A stretch of DNA of 28,048 nucleotides, from positions 1 through 28,048 of IMG/VR virus record IMGVR_UViG_3300032132_000760, one strand, 5' to 3'. Below are positions 5,978 to 12,993 of the stretch, piece after piece. This DNA comes from a virus. The position numbers were made by a program, and so were the translations under genes. Below the pieces are notes generated by a model, which had not been told where the DNA came from, searched no databases, and was given only the letters and a program-made list of their open reading frames with translations. Each line of letters opens with the position of its first letter. Positions within the stretch are counted from its first letter, which is position 1.

Positions 5978-6011
5978 CTTGCAGGACAGTGAAGATATAC
6001 TGTAGTGCAAG
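5978..6011. promoter_or_regulatory. 34-bp palindromic operator between excisionase-like and RHH genes
   Basis: Inverted repeat with half-site CTTGCA-nn-ACAGT: left half 5978-5990, right half 5999-6011, 8-base centre. Eleven of 13 arm positions pair, and the two mismatches sit between the blocks. TATACT, a possible rightward -10, lies at the centre. The right half recurs at 2256-2268 (12/13) and weakly at 2190-2202 (9/13). The rest of the 5946-6087 gap is AT-rich with no ORF. Confidence 0.7.
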
Positions 6012-6087
6012 GCTTGTCAACTAATTTCATAATATGTAAGGTTTGGGGGCTGAAGCAGAACCTTATCGCCTAGAGGGGGGATTGGTT

Positions 6088-6381
6088 ATGGCATCGGAGG
6101 AGAAATTATCCCGTGGGATTGGCGCTCTCAACGGTGGAAAGCGCCGAGGAAGACCGCCACGCGCAAAGGCGAGCAACCTGAGCGCCGTCTATTCCATCCG
6201 GTTCAACCAAGAGCACCTAAAGCTTATCAAGGCGGCCGCTGTGCTTGCGGATAAAGAAGTGAGCGCCTACATCCGCGAGGCCGCAGTCAAGATGGCGCAA
6301 CTTTCAATCGGCAAAGAAGCCAGAGCATCGTATCTTAAAGGACTCAAGGGCGGCGTCGACGACTTTAAAAACTTCTCTTAG
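6088..6381 (+). CDS. Ribbon-helix-helix protein with AT-hook-like arm
   Basis: 97-aa putative DNA-binding regulator. Residues 18-27 (KRRGRPPRAK) are an AT-hook-like basic arm for the minor groove. Residues 33-70 (AVYSIRFNQEHLKLIKAAAV, VSAYIREAAVKMAQ) match a ribbon-helix-helix fold: a beta strand followed by two helices, as in Arc/CopG and DUF1778-type proteins. The ATG at 6088 has a G-rich site (GGGGGGA) seven bases upstream; an earlier TTG at 6043 is less likely. It is divergent from the excisionase-like gene across the 34-bp palindrome, which it may bind, and is followed by a strong terminator, so it forms a single-gene unit. It could be an early switch regulator; no toxin partner is adjacent. 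Confidence 0.75.
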   Translation: MASEEKLSRGIGALNGGKRRGRPPRAKASNLSAVYSIRFNQEHLKLIKAAAVLADKEVSAYIREAAVKMAQLSIGKEARASYLKGLKGGVDDFKNFS

Positions 6382-6404
6382 AATTTCCTACCCAACCGAT
6401 TCAT

Positions 6405-6439
6405 CCTCCTCGGCATCTGTCGGGGAGGGTTTTTGTTTC
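6405..6439 (+). terminator. Rho-independent terminator after the RHH gene
   Basis: A 10-bp stem (CCTCCTCGGC with GTCGGGGAGG, two G-U pairs) with an ATCT tetraloop, followed by GTTTTTGTTTCT. It starts 24 bases after the stop of the regulator gene and isolates the lysogeny region from the late module. Confidence 0.85.
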
Positions 6440-6512
6440 TCTGGGGATATCCACCCTCAATCGAATCTTTTTTCATCTTTTTTTTAAAAAACCTCAGACA
6501 AAACCACCCAAA

Positions 6513-6534
6513 ATTACGTCTACTCTATAGAGAG
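6513..6534 (+). promoter_or_regulatory. Candidate late promoter, resembling a phage-RNAP promoter
   Basis: The 6440-6613 gap before the late genes holds ATTACGTCTACTCTATAGAG. Allowing one extra base, it lines up with the T7 promoter (TACGaCT..C-CTATAGggAGA). CTCTATAGAG at 6523-6532 is itself a perfect palindrome. No bacterial -35 is visible at normal spacing. Position fits a late promoter; no RNA polymerase gene is in the window. The same gap has a T-tract at about 6470-6490. Confidence 0.35.
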
Positions 6535-6550
6535 TTTATTTGCGTCGAAA

Positions 6551-6568
6551 GCGGGCCAACCGGCCCGC
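6551..6568 (+). other. Leader hairpin of the late transcript
   Basis: Perfect 7-bp stem GCGGGCC/GGCCCGC with an AACC loop, about 45 bases upstream of the first late gene and 20 bases downstream of the candidate promoter. There is no T-run. It may stabilise the 5' end of the long late mRNA. Confidence 0.5.
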
Positions 6569-6613
6569 CGCTTACGGCAACCGAGTAGAAACGGAAGTGT
6601 AATCTTTTAGAAG

Positions 6614-6802
6614 ATGAACGAGTGGTTAGCAGAATACCTAAAGCTGGAGGAGGAGACGCGGGACATCGAGGCGGGCATCATCCAGAGCAAGCAACCGCCG
6701 AATCCTCTGGCACCCACGGTGCGCCTCCTCCTGTCGGAGTCGGCACCACGCCCCTCAGTCAGCCGCTCTTCTGCCCACATTGCTGGAGTCCCGTCGAAGT
6801 GA
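6614..6802 (+). CDS. Small hypothetical protein at head of late module
   Basis: 62-aa frame. The first 35 residues (MNEWLAEYLKLEEETRDIEA, then GIIQSKQPPNPLAP) look like a real amphipathic helix plus a Pro-rich linker. The remaining part is Ser/Arg/Pro-rich and looks out of frame: in the -1 frame the same DNA reads GVGTTPLSQPLFCPHCWSPV, which joins straight into the next gene. So this is either a short gene coupled by TGATG to the next one, or the front half of a single protein interrupted by a frameshift near 6700. The ribosome site (TTAGAAG directly before ATG) is weak. Function unknown. Confidence 0.5.
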   Translation: MNEWLAEYLKLEEETRDIEAGIIQSKQPPNPLAPTVRLLLSESAPRPSVSRSSAHIAGVPSK

Positions 6803-7035
6803 TGTTGCCGGTTGAGCCAATGTACGATTTGCGGTTCGTTGCCGGCATTCTTCCGATGAAGTATCAGTCATTAATTGGTGTTCTCCGCAAAAAGTATAAG
6901 GGTTGGCCCCGGCGATACCGCCAGTCCGGCGGCCGGGGCACCACACGCGTCCGGTTGCTGTCGGCATCAGAAGTCCGCGAGCTACGAGCTCATATCCTCG
7001 GCCAACGTAAGGCGAAGTGGCCGGTGGCCACATAA
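6802..7035 (+). CDS. Small HTH-like protein, possibly 3' half of a longer protein
   Basis: 77-aa frame starting at an ATG that overlaps the upstream stop (TGATG). Residues 7-30 (MYDLRFVAGILPMKYQSLIG, VLRKKY) resemble a MerR/excisionase-type helix-turn-helix, followed by a basic strand (RGTTRVRLL) and the helix SASEVRELRAHIL. The frame continues open upstream of the ATG for about 60 codons and there includes FCPHCW, so the true protein may be longer and joined by a frameshift to the 6614 gene. It lies 9 bases before the putative small terminase, so it may be a DNA-binding helper of packaging or a late regulator. Confidence 0.6.
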   Translation: MLPVEPMYDLRFVAGILPMKYQSLIGVLRKKYKGWPRRYRQSGGRGTTRVRLLSASEVRELRAHILGQRKAKWPVAT

Positions 7036-7044
7036 GGCGGTGAC

Positions 7045-7494
7045 ATGAATGAAGTAGCAAAGCGTGTTCCTACTCTTCCGATGGAGCCCGAGGATGCTCG
7101 GTTGATGCTCCTCGAGGAAGCTGGATGGGGGCGAGAAGAGCTAAAGAAGCTTACTCAAGAATCTATGCTTGCTTTGGAAAGGGGGCTCCGGGCCACGTTA
7201 GTAAAATATACAACGCACGGCGGCCGCTTCTCGGACAAAGCAGAGTCAGAAGACACCGCAAGCCAACTGAAAGCAGTCCGTGAAGTGATTGAACTCCTCG
7301 GACTGAAGGCTCCCCGGGCCTCCTCGGCCGGAGGTGGACAGCCAGTCGTTGTCAACGTCGCAGTTCAAGGATTTGCGAAAGAAACTGGAGGTAATGAGGA
7401 AGCAGTAAAGGTTTCAAAGACTTCTTTGAACGCAACAGAGGTGTCGCGTTCAGAAGTCCTAGAGGAAGAGGGGGTGGGTCAGTTGGAATCATAA
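7045..7494 (+). CDS. Putative small terminase-like protein
   Basis: 149-aa protein placed upstream of the large terminase, the usual place for the small subunit that recognises packaging DNA. Residues 12-50 (MEPEDARLMLLEEAGWGREE, LKKLTQESMLALERGLRA) and 66-87 (AESEDTASQLKAVREVIELL) are strongly helical and could form an oligomerising coiled coil. Residues 92-112 (RASSAGGGQPVVVNVAVQGF) form a Gly-rich segment and a beta strand, and the tail is acidic. No clear helix-turn-helix is seen, so the assignment is by position and helical character. It could instead be an unrelated structural helper. The ATG at 7045 follows the previous stop by 9 bases. Confidence 0.55.
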   Translation: MNEVAKRVPTLPMEPEDARLMLLEEAGWGREELKKLTQESMLALERGLRATLVKYTTHGGRFSDKAESEDTASQLKAVREVIELLGLKAPRASSAGGGQPVVVNVAVQGFAKETGGNEEAVKVSKTSLNATEVSRSEVLEEEGVGQLES

Positions 7495-7504
7495 GGTGGG
7501 CCTC

Positions 7505-7526
7505 GGGATTCTTGAATTCAAGTCCC
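7505..7526 (+). other. Stem-loop between putative small and large terminase genes
   Basis: GGGA-(TT bulge)-CTTG-AATT-CAAG-TCCC, containing the 12-bp palindrome CTTGAATTCAAG, followed by a T-rich tract (AATTCTTTTCTTCG). It starts 10 bases after the stop at 7494. It could be a weak terminator or part of a packaging site. No other feature is seen in 7527-7650. Confidence 0.45.
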
Positions 7527-7662
7527 AAATTCTTTTCTTCGTTTCGATTAAAAGATGAGAATATCCGAAACCCCCCATCCCTTAAATAAAATTCCCCGGA
7601 ACCCTGCGTAGGTAGCCGCTCGAAAACTTAGGACATTTTTCAAACCCAATATGGAGCCCCCC

Positions 7663-7755
7663 ATGTGCAGTTGCTCTCCCTTTTGCAAATGTAGCTTCAT
7701 CTCCGCCGCGATAGTTGCGGCCCTCCTTTTGGGCGCGATGTATCTGTGGAAGTAG
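7663..7755 (+). CDS. Tiny Cys-rich single-helix membrane peptide
   Basis: A 30-aa frame: MCSCSPFCKC, then a hydrophobic stretch (FISAAIVAALLLGAMYLWK). Four cysteines sit in the first ten residues, before one transmembrane helix. GGAG lies six bases before the ATG at 7663; an in-frame ATG at 7651 would add four residues but has no ribosome site. It ends 3 bases before the next gene and fills the otherwise empty gap between the putative small terminase and the HExxH gene. Short phage membrane peptides are often missed. Coding status is uncertain because the frame is so short. Confidence 0.4.
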   Translation: MCSCSPFCKCSFISAAIVAALLLGAMYLWK

Positions 7756-7758
7756 TCG

Positions 7759-8067
7759 GTGCAGGCTCCCAAGCGCCTCAAGGTCTTCTACCGCCATGTT
7801 CCTGTGTTGTATCTCCCCCGTTCGCGGATGGACGGGAACGATGGGATTTGGGACCAGACCCGCATAACGATTGCCGCAGAACTTCGGGGGCGAGAGCTTG
7901 CGGATACCTTTCTCCACGAAGTACTCCATGCTATCCGGGACACGTTTGGGCATGAGCGAGCGAAGGACGAGGACGCAGTTCAATTTCATGCTACGGCAAT
8001 CACCACATTTTGGAGCGACAACCCCAGCGCGTTGCGCTGGTGGGCAAAATTAATATCACGTGACTAA
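7759..8067 (+). CDS. Small HExxH putative metalloprotein
   Basis: 102-aa protein starting at GTG. Residues 53-57 read HEVLH within LADTFLHEVLHAIRDTFG, the zinc-binding HExxH motif of zincins such as the SprT and ImmA/IrrE families; His65, Glu71 or Asp72 (GHERAKDED) could supply the third ligand. Residues 8-20 form beta strands (KVFYRHVPVLYLP) and 29-45 a strand-turn (GIWDQTRITIAAELRGR), so the fold is a minimal metallopeptidase. It overlaps the large terminase by GTGACTAA and so is co-translated with it. Small HExxH proteins next to the large terminase recur in related phages (general recollection). Substrate unknown; it could process a capsid or host protein, or simply bind metal. Confidence 0.75.
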   Translation: MQAPKRLKVFYRHVPVLYLPRSRMDGNDGIWDQTRITIAAELRGRELADTFLHEVLHAIRDTFGHERAKDEDAVQFHATAITTFWSDNPSALRWWAKLISRD

Positions 8068-9412
8068 TCTAACGCTTCCTTTTAACTACCAGCCCCGCGA
8101 CTATCAGCGCCCTTTCTGGACGGCTATGGCGCAGGGGGCAAAGCGAGCCATGCTCGTTTGGCATCGTCGGAGCGGCAAAGACAAAACCGTCCTTAATTTT
8201 CTTGTCTCTCGCGCCTTCGAGCGAACGGGCACGTACTTTTATTTCCTTCCGACGTATCGTCAGGGAAAGAAAATCATATGGGACGGCTATGACAAGTCGG
8301 GCTTTAAGTTCTTGGACCATGTCCCTCATGATATCCGCGTTCCTGGCGGAACCAACGAAACTGAAATGCAAGTCGCCATATACAATCGCCTCGGCGAAGT
8401 CTCCATCATCCAGTTTGTTGCTTCCGATAGCATCGACAGCCTAGTCGGCACGAATCCCGTGGGCGTGGTGTTCAGCGAATTCAGTCTAATGAAGCGCAAG
8501 GCTTGGGACTTGATGCGTCCAGTGCTCAGAGAGAACGAAGGCTGGGCTGTGATGATTATGACGCCCCGAGGCAAGAACCACGCGTTCAAGATGTGGGAGA
8601 GGGTGCAAGTCAGTAAGAATTGGTTCACTTCTCTCCTCACCGTACACGACACGGCGCTCCCCAACGGGGAGCCAGTTGTCTCAGAGGACATGATTCAAGA
8701 AGACCGAGAAGAAGGCATGGCCGAGGAGGACGTGCAGTCCGAGTATTTTTGCTCGTGGGAAGGTTCAGTCGTTGGCGCTTATTACACGTCTGCTTTTGGA
8801 ATCCTCGACAAGCGCGATGCAATCAAGGATGTGGCCTGGGATACGGATAAGCCGGTTCACACGGCGTGGGACATTGGACACGACACCACTTCAATCTTCT
8901 TCTTCCAATTAGATGGAAACCAACCTCGCTGGATTGATTATTTTGAATCACATGATGAAGGGCTAGAGTTTTACGCAAAGATGTTGCGGGACAAGCCATA
9001 TGTGTATGGCACGCACCTTGGGCCTTGGGATATTCGCCATAGAGAATTTACAAGTTCAGCCTCTAGGATAAGCCGTGCCGCATCGCTCGGTATTCACTTC
9101 GTTGCAGTTCGCAAGCTTCCGATTGACGAAGGCATCAACGCTGTACGTTCGTTGCTGGTGAAGTCCGTATTTGATTCGATTGAATGCGCTCGCGGGATTG
9201 ATTGCCTCAGAAATTACCGGCGTACCTTTAATGAAGACTTGCAAGTTTTTGGCAAGAGCCCCGTCCACGATTGGGCCAGTCATGGGGCGGACTCCTTCCG
9301 CACTGCGGCAGTCGGCTTGGCGGACGGACAAGTCACTGAAGAAATGGGAACGGAACGGCAAACAACGGCTGATTGCAATTTTAATGTTTACGACTATGCA
9401 GAGGTTGGATAA
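8060..9412 (+). CDS. terL: Terminase large subunit
   Basis: 450-aa packaging motor: ATPase plus nuclease. Residues 31-42 (MLVWHRRSGKDK) are the Walker A of the Terminase_6 family (HRRSGKDKT). Residues 135-140 (GVVFSE) are the Walker B position, with Ser in place of the usual Asp before the catalytic Glu140. Residues 165-171 (MIMTPRG) are the coupling motif. The C-terminal RNase H-like nuclease has Asp271 (AWDIGHDTTS), Asp324 (GPWDIRH) and Asp404/Asp411 (HDWASHGADSF). Length is typical of short podovirus terminases. Start is GTG at 8060, inside the previous gene; homologues begin with a similar PFNYQPRDYQRPFW. It is followed without a gap by the Pro/Ala-rich gene. Confidence 0.97.
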   Translation: MTNLTLPFNYQPRDYQRPFWTAMAQGAKRAMLVWHRRSGKDKTVLNFLVSRAFERTGTYFYFLPTYRQGKKIIWDGYDKSGFKFLDHVPHDIRVPGGTNETEMQVAIYNRLGEVSIIQFVASDSIDSLVGTNPVGVVFSEFSLMKRKAWDLMRPVLRENEGWAVMIMTPRGKNHAFKMWERVQVSKNWFTSLLTVHDTALPNGEPVVSEDMIQEDREEGMAEEDVQSEYFCSWEGSVVGAYYTSAFGILDKRDAIKDVAWDTDKPVHTAWDIGHDTTSIFFFQLDGNQPRWIDYFESHDEGLEFYAKMLRDKPYVYGTHLGPWDIRHREFTSSASRISRAASLGIHFVAVRKLPIDEGINAVRSLLVKSVFDSIECARGIDCLRNYRRTFNEDLQVFGKSPVHDWASHGADSFRTAAVGLADGQVTEEMGTERQTTADCNFNVYDYAEVG

Positions 9413-10126
9413 ATGTCTCAGTTTTCGCAGTATTTGAGCCCGCGGCCTTCCGGCAACTTTGGTTCGCAGATGCAACGCTCGTTCGCAGACTTGGAGCGCC
9501 AAGCGATGGGGCGCCTTGGCAGAACGGCTACCTCATCACGCCTAAATCAGGCCGGCAATCTGGCTATGGCCATGCTCGGTAGCGACGCTGTAGCTCCTTA
9601 TAAAGCTTTAATGGAAAAAGTTGTTGGCCACCTCGAATCAGGAAGAGCCAGCAATGTGCTTCAAGCTTTGGAAGTCGTGAACCCCGCCTCCTTGCGGAAT
9701 GTGTATCCGCGTATGTCGGGCAAAACTCTCATCGGCACAACGCTGGACAAGCCGCCGGAGCCCGCACCAGTACCCCCCGCGTCGCCCACGCCGGCCGCGC
9801 CGAAGCCGGAACCTGTGCCATCACCAGCACCCGCCGCCGCTGTAGAACCCAAAACTCCTCCGGCTGTTGCGTCGCCGCCAGCGGCAACAACTCCCAAATT
9901 GCCGGCTTTACCCGGCCTCGTGGGCGGCCCGGGGGGCGTCACTTCACCCGCTCCAACAAGAGCACCGACCCTCGTTCCTGGTAGCCCTGTAGGAACTGCG
10001 GAATCTAAGGCGGCGGTGAAAGCCAAGCGAAGAGTTGTGGGGGGCGCGTACCGTTCGCCCGCAAATCTCACTGGAATTTTGGGAAGTCTCATAGCGGGCA
10101 AAAAGAAGCTCGGGAGTGCCGCATAG
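9413..10126 (+). CDS. Pro/Ala-rich linker protein before portal
   Basis: 237-aa protein of unknown function. Residues 1-105 are helical (SQMQRSFADLERQAMGRLG, ALEVVNPASL). Residues 112-195 are a low-complexity Pro/Ala tract, probably an extended flexible linker. Residues 196-237 are basic (AVKAKRRVVGGAY, GSLIAGKKKLGS). Its ATG follows the terminase TAA directly, and it ends directly before the portal ATG. The layout (helical head, long disordered linker, basic tail) suggests a protein that tethers DNA or a packaging component to the portal, but this is inference. BPP-1-like and T7-like modules often carry a poorly conserved gene here. Confidence 0.75.
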   Translation: MSQFSQYLSPRPSGNFGSQMQRSFADLERQAMGRLGRTATSSRLNQAGNLAMAMLGSDAVAPYKALMEKVVGHLESGRASNVLQALEVVNPASLRNVYPRMSGKTLIGTTLDKPPEPAPVPPASPTPAAPKPEPVPSPAPAAAVEPKTPPAVASPPAATTPKLPALPGLVGGPGGVTSPAPTRAPTLVPGSPVGTAESKAAVKAKRRVVGGAYRSPANLTGILGSLIAGKKKLGSAA

Positions 10127-11827
10127 ATGGCAGAGCGCGTTGAAATTATCAAACGCAACTATGGCCGCTTAAAATCACAGCGCGCCAATTGGGAAGAAAT
10201 CTGGCAAGAGATTGCCGACTACATTATCCCGCAAAAAAATCAGATTCAAACCCGCGCCTCCGGTGGTGAGAAGCGAACAGAAAAGCAGTTCGATTCCACC
10301 GCACAGGACGCAAACGACAAACTCGCGGCCGCGATTCATGGAGCTTTATCCGGCCCAACGAACACATGGTTCAACTTGCGGACGGAAGTCCCAGAGCTCC
10401 TCGACGACCCAGAGGTGAACTACTGGGTGTCGGGGGCGACAGATAAAATCTTTACGGCACTTCAGCAGTCTAATTTTGATGGCGAGATTGAAGAGGTGTA
10501 TTCGGACGTTTCAGCGTTTGGAACAGGAGCTCTAGGGATTGAAGAACACCTGAGCCCCGGGGCCGCTGGCTTTGGCGGGCTTCGATTTGAATCCCTGCAA
10601 ATAGGCACCTATTGCATTGACGAGGGTGCAGACGGTTTAGTCAACACCGTGATGCGGACAGTGACGATGAGCCGCGCCGCGTGGGCGGAAAAACTACCTG
10701 ACGGCAAGTTCTCCTCCGAGAGCAAAGAAAAATTAAAAGAGAACCCCCATGAAAAGGTGACGTACCTTCATGTGGTTCAGCCCCGGATGAATGTTCCGAA
10801 ACAAACCTCTGCCGGCACACGCGCAAAAAAGATGCCCATAGAGTCCCTCTACGTCGAAACTGAAAACGAATGGAAGATTCTCCACGAATCAGGCTTTGCG
10901 GAGCTCCCGTTCGCCGTTGTTCGGTGGCGCAAAGACAGCGGAGCCGGCGAAAATTTTGGGCGAGGCAGGGGAGAAGTCGCTCTTCCTGACATTAGAACTC
11001 TCAACCGGGCAGTCGAAATGAGACTGAAGGCGTGGGCGAAGGCGATAGACCCACCTATTTGGATGCGCGACAGGGGTGTGATTGGGCGCGTAAGACTTCG
11101 TCCTGGGAGCATCAATACAGTAAGGGATGGCGAAGTGTTCGGCGCCATGCCGATGGGCGCGCAGTTCGACGTGGCGAACTTTCATGAAGAGCAATTAAGA
11201 ACACAAATCCGAGGCATCTTTTATAACGACCAATTACAACTACCGGATAAGTCCATCATCACCGCAACGGAAGCCGATAGACGCATTGAGTTGATGCAAC
11301 GCCTCCTCGGGCCTGCACTGTCGAGATTAGATTTGGAGTTGCTCGCGGTTGTCATTAACCGTGTCTTCCAAATCATGCTTCGCGCTGAAGTGTTAGGGCC
11401 TCCTCCCGATACCTTGCTTGAAGCCGCAGAAACCGGCGGGGGAAATCTTGCTATCGAATACTCTGGCCCACTTGCTCGAGCACAGAGAGGTGCCGATTTA
11501 GTGGGGCAAGACAGATTCCTTGCCAGCATTCTTCCTTTAAGAGACATGAATCCAGAAGTAATGGACTTAGTCAATCTCGACGAATATGTGCGCTCTGCGG
11601 GTGAATCCGCTCTTATTAATAAACGCATTCTTCGCACGAGCAACGAAGTCCGACAAATCCGCGAACAGCGCGCCGCAGAGGCGGCAAGACAACAGCAGAT
11701 TCAGGAGAACGCAATCACCGCTCAAGCCGCCGGCAGAGCGGCCCCCGCAATTCAAGCGATTCAAGAAGGCGGCGGTATTCCCGATGACATCATCGGGGAA
11801 GGGGAATTTGAGGAGGTAGAAGAATAG
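10127..11827 (+). CDS. Portal / head-tail connector protein
   Basis: 566-aa portal of the podovirus head-to-tail connector family (T7 gp8 type). It forms the ring at the capsid vertex through which DNA is packaged and to which the tail attaches. Diagnostic stretches: residues 5-36 (VEIIKRNYGRLKSQRANWEE, IWQEIADYIIP), about 60-85 (DANDKLAAAIHGALSGPTNT, WFNLR) and about 130 (SAFGTGALGIEEH). The C-terminus (about 500-566) is a Gln/Ala-rich helix and an acidic tail (EGEFEEVEE). Length fits the family (about 500-560). The start follows the previous TAG directly; GGGAG lies about 10 bases upstream. It is followed at once by the Bbp19-like gene. Confidence 0.95.
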   Translation: MAERVEIIKRNYGRLKSQRANWEEIWQEIADYIIPQKNQIQTRASGGEKRTEKQFDSTAQDANDKLAAAIHGALSGPTNTWFNLRTEVPELLDDPEVNYWVSGATDKIFTALQQSNFDGEIEEVYSDVSAFGTGALGIEEHLSPGAAGFGGLRFESLQIGTYCIDEGADGLVNTVMRTVTMSRAAWAEKLPDGKFSSESKEKLKENPHEKVTYLHVVQPRMNVPKQTSAGTRAKKMPIESLYVETENEWKILHESGFAELPFAVVRWRKDSGAGENFGRGRGEVALPDIRTLNRAVEMRLKAWAKAIDPPIWMRDRGVIGRVRLRPGSINTVRDGEVFGAMPMGAQFDVANFHEEQLRTQIRGIFYNDQLQLPDKSIITATEADRRIELMQRLLGPALSRLDLELLAVVINRVFQIMLRAEVLGPPPDTLLEAAETGGGNLAIEYSGPLARAQRGADLVGQDRFLASILPLRDMNPEVMDLVNLDEYVRSAGESALINKRILRTSNEVRQIREQRAAEAARQQQIQENAITAQAAGRAAPAIQAIQEGGGIPDDIIGEGEFEEVEE

Positions 11828-12106
11828 GTGGCGGACTGGCGTGTCGAGCTCCACGAAGAGGACGAAGGCGATGAAGATGAAGCGGCGCGAATTCTACGTG
11901 AAAAAGAAACCCTTGGCGCTTATCTTTCCGTTTTCGAAACGGAAGCAGGGCAGAAGGTGCTAGCCGATTTGCGCGAATGTTATCACGATGTGGAATCATT
12001 TTCCGAAAATCCATACCAAACGGCATTTAAAGAAGGCCAGAGGCACGTGTATCTGGCACTTATCGACACGCTCGCCCGTGCTGAACAGGAGATAAGAAGT
12101 GGCTGA
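11828..12106 (+). CDS. Bbp19-like small phage protein
   Basis: 92-aa protein resembling Bbp19 of Bordetella phage BPP-1 and relatives. The core at residues 31-83 (AYLSVFETEAGQKVLADLRE, then ENPYQTAFKEGQRHVYLALI) matches the family pattern F-x-T-x-x-G-x-x-V-L-x-D-L and Y-x-T-A-F-x-E-G-x-R. An acidic N-terminus precedes it. Start is GTG directly after the portal TAG. Its end overlaps the scaffold start by eight bases (GTGGCTGA). It sits between portal and scaffold as in BPP-1. Its role is not established in detail; it probably assists capsid assembly. Confidence 0.8.
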   Translation: MADWRVELHEEDEGDEDEAARILREKETLGAYLSVFETEAGQKVLADLRECYHDVESFSENPYQTAFKEGQRHVYLALIDTLARAEQEIRSG

Positions 12107-12920
12107 CGAAGAGAACCAGAATGGACAAGGCGATGAAGTTGAGGCCCCCAGCGATGGAGAATCTCAAGAGGAAGCAAAACCGGAAATCAAACTAGAAGAC
12201 ATCATCCCCGAAGAGTATCGCCAAGAAAAAATGTTCACGGCGGTGAAGGATGTCCCATCACTCGTTAAGAATTATGTAGAAGCGCAGAAGTACATCGGCG
12301 GCGCCGTCAAGATGCCGACGGAAGAATCCACTCAAGACGATTGGGATAAGTTCTACGGCAAGCTCGGACGCCCCGAGAGCTCCGAGGGCTATCACGTCCA
12401 GAGTCCTGAAACGCTTCAGGAGATTGGTTTCGATGACGGGGCGCGCCAGCAATTCCTCCGTGGCTTTCACAGTGCCGGACTAAATAATTCACAAGTTCAA
12501 AACGTCCTGAACGTAATCGGACAATACGTAACGGATTCCTATAACTCGGCGTCCGAAGGGAATGCCGAGGGCATGAATAAATTAATGGAAGACTGGGGGG
12601 AAAATTCAGAGCTCAACACTGCTCTCGCCCAACGGGCCGTGAGTCACCTCGGTGGTGACGATTTGAAGGACCGCATGGATAAGAGTGGGCTGGGCAATGA
12701 CCCTCTCATGGTTGGCGTGTTTGCAAAAGTGGGCGCGATGCTCGCAGAAGACGGCGTGATTGTAGGCAGCGTCGAAGGAGTCAAGACAACTGACTCCGCA
12801 AAAGAAGAAATCACACGCATCTTAAATGATGCCACCGACGCGTACCACAAGTCGGACAAGCCCGGTCACGAAGACAGGGTGAAATACATGAGCAAGCTCT
12901 ATCAGCTTGCTTACAACTAA
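12099..12920 (+). CDS. Capsid assembly scaffolding protein
   Basis: 273-aa scaffold-type protein. It is strongly acidic and helical, with an acidic disordered head (residues 1-30), a middle region (EYRQEKMFTAVKDVPSLVKN, YVEAQKYIGGAVKMP; DWDKFYGKLGRPES) and a helical C-terminal third (about 225-273) that would bind capsid subunits. VKMP and YxxLGRPxxxEGY are typical of podovirus scaffold or capsid-assembly proteins (T7 gp9/Bbp18 type). Start is GTG at 12099 with AGGAGA upstream, overlapping the previous gene. It immediately precedes the capsid gene. It should be present in procapsids and leave before DNA packaging is complete. Confidence 0.9.
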   Translation: MADEENQNGQGDEVEAPSDGESQEEAKPEIKLEDIIPEEYRQEKMFTAVKDVPSLVKNYVEAQKYIGGAVKMPTEESTQDDWDKFYGKLGRPESSEGYHVQSPETLQEIGFDDGARQQFLRGFHSAGLNNSQVQNVLNVIGQYVTDSYNSASEGNAEGMNKLMEDWGENSELNTALAQRAVSHLGGDDLKDRMDKSGLGNDPLMVGVFAKVGAMLAEDGVIVGSVEGVKTTDSAKEEITRILNDATDAYHKSDKPGHEDRVKYMSKLYQLAYN

Positions 12921-12993
12921 ACTTTTTGGGACCGCACGCGGAAAACCCCGAAGGTACTAAAAGAAGAGACAAATAACCTAAAGGAGTTTCAGT

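Noticed and set aside
7582-7989. 135-aa minus-strand frame
   Set aside because: Lies opposite the HExxH gene and the terminase overlap; residues follow the plus-strand codons and no ribosome site was seen.
9661-10158. 165-aa Gly/Ala-rich minus-strand frame
   Set aside because: Antisense of the Pro/Ala-rich gene: CCG/GCC codons read backwards give Gly/Ala. No ribosome site.
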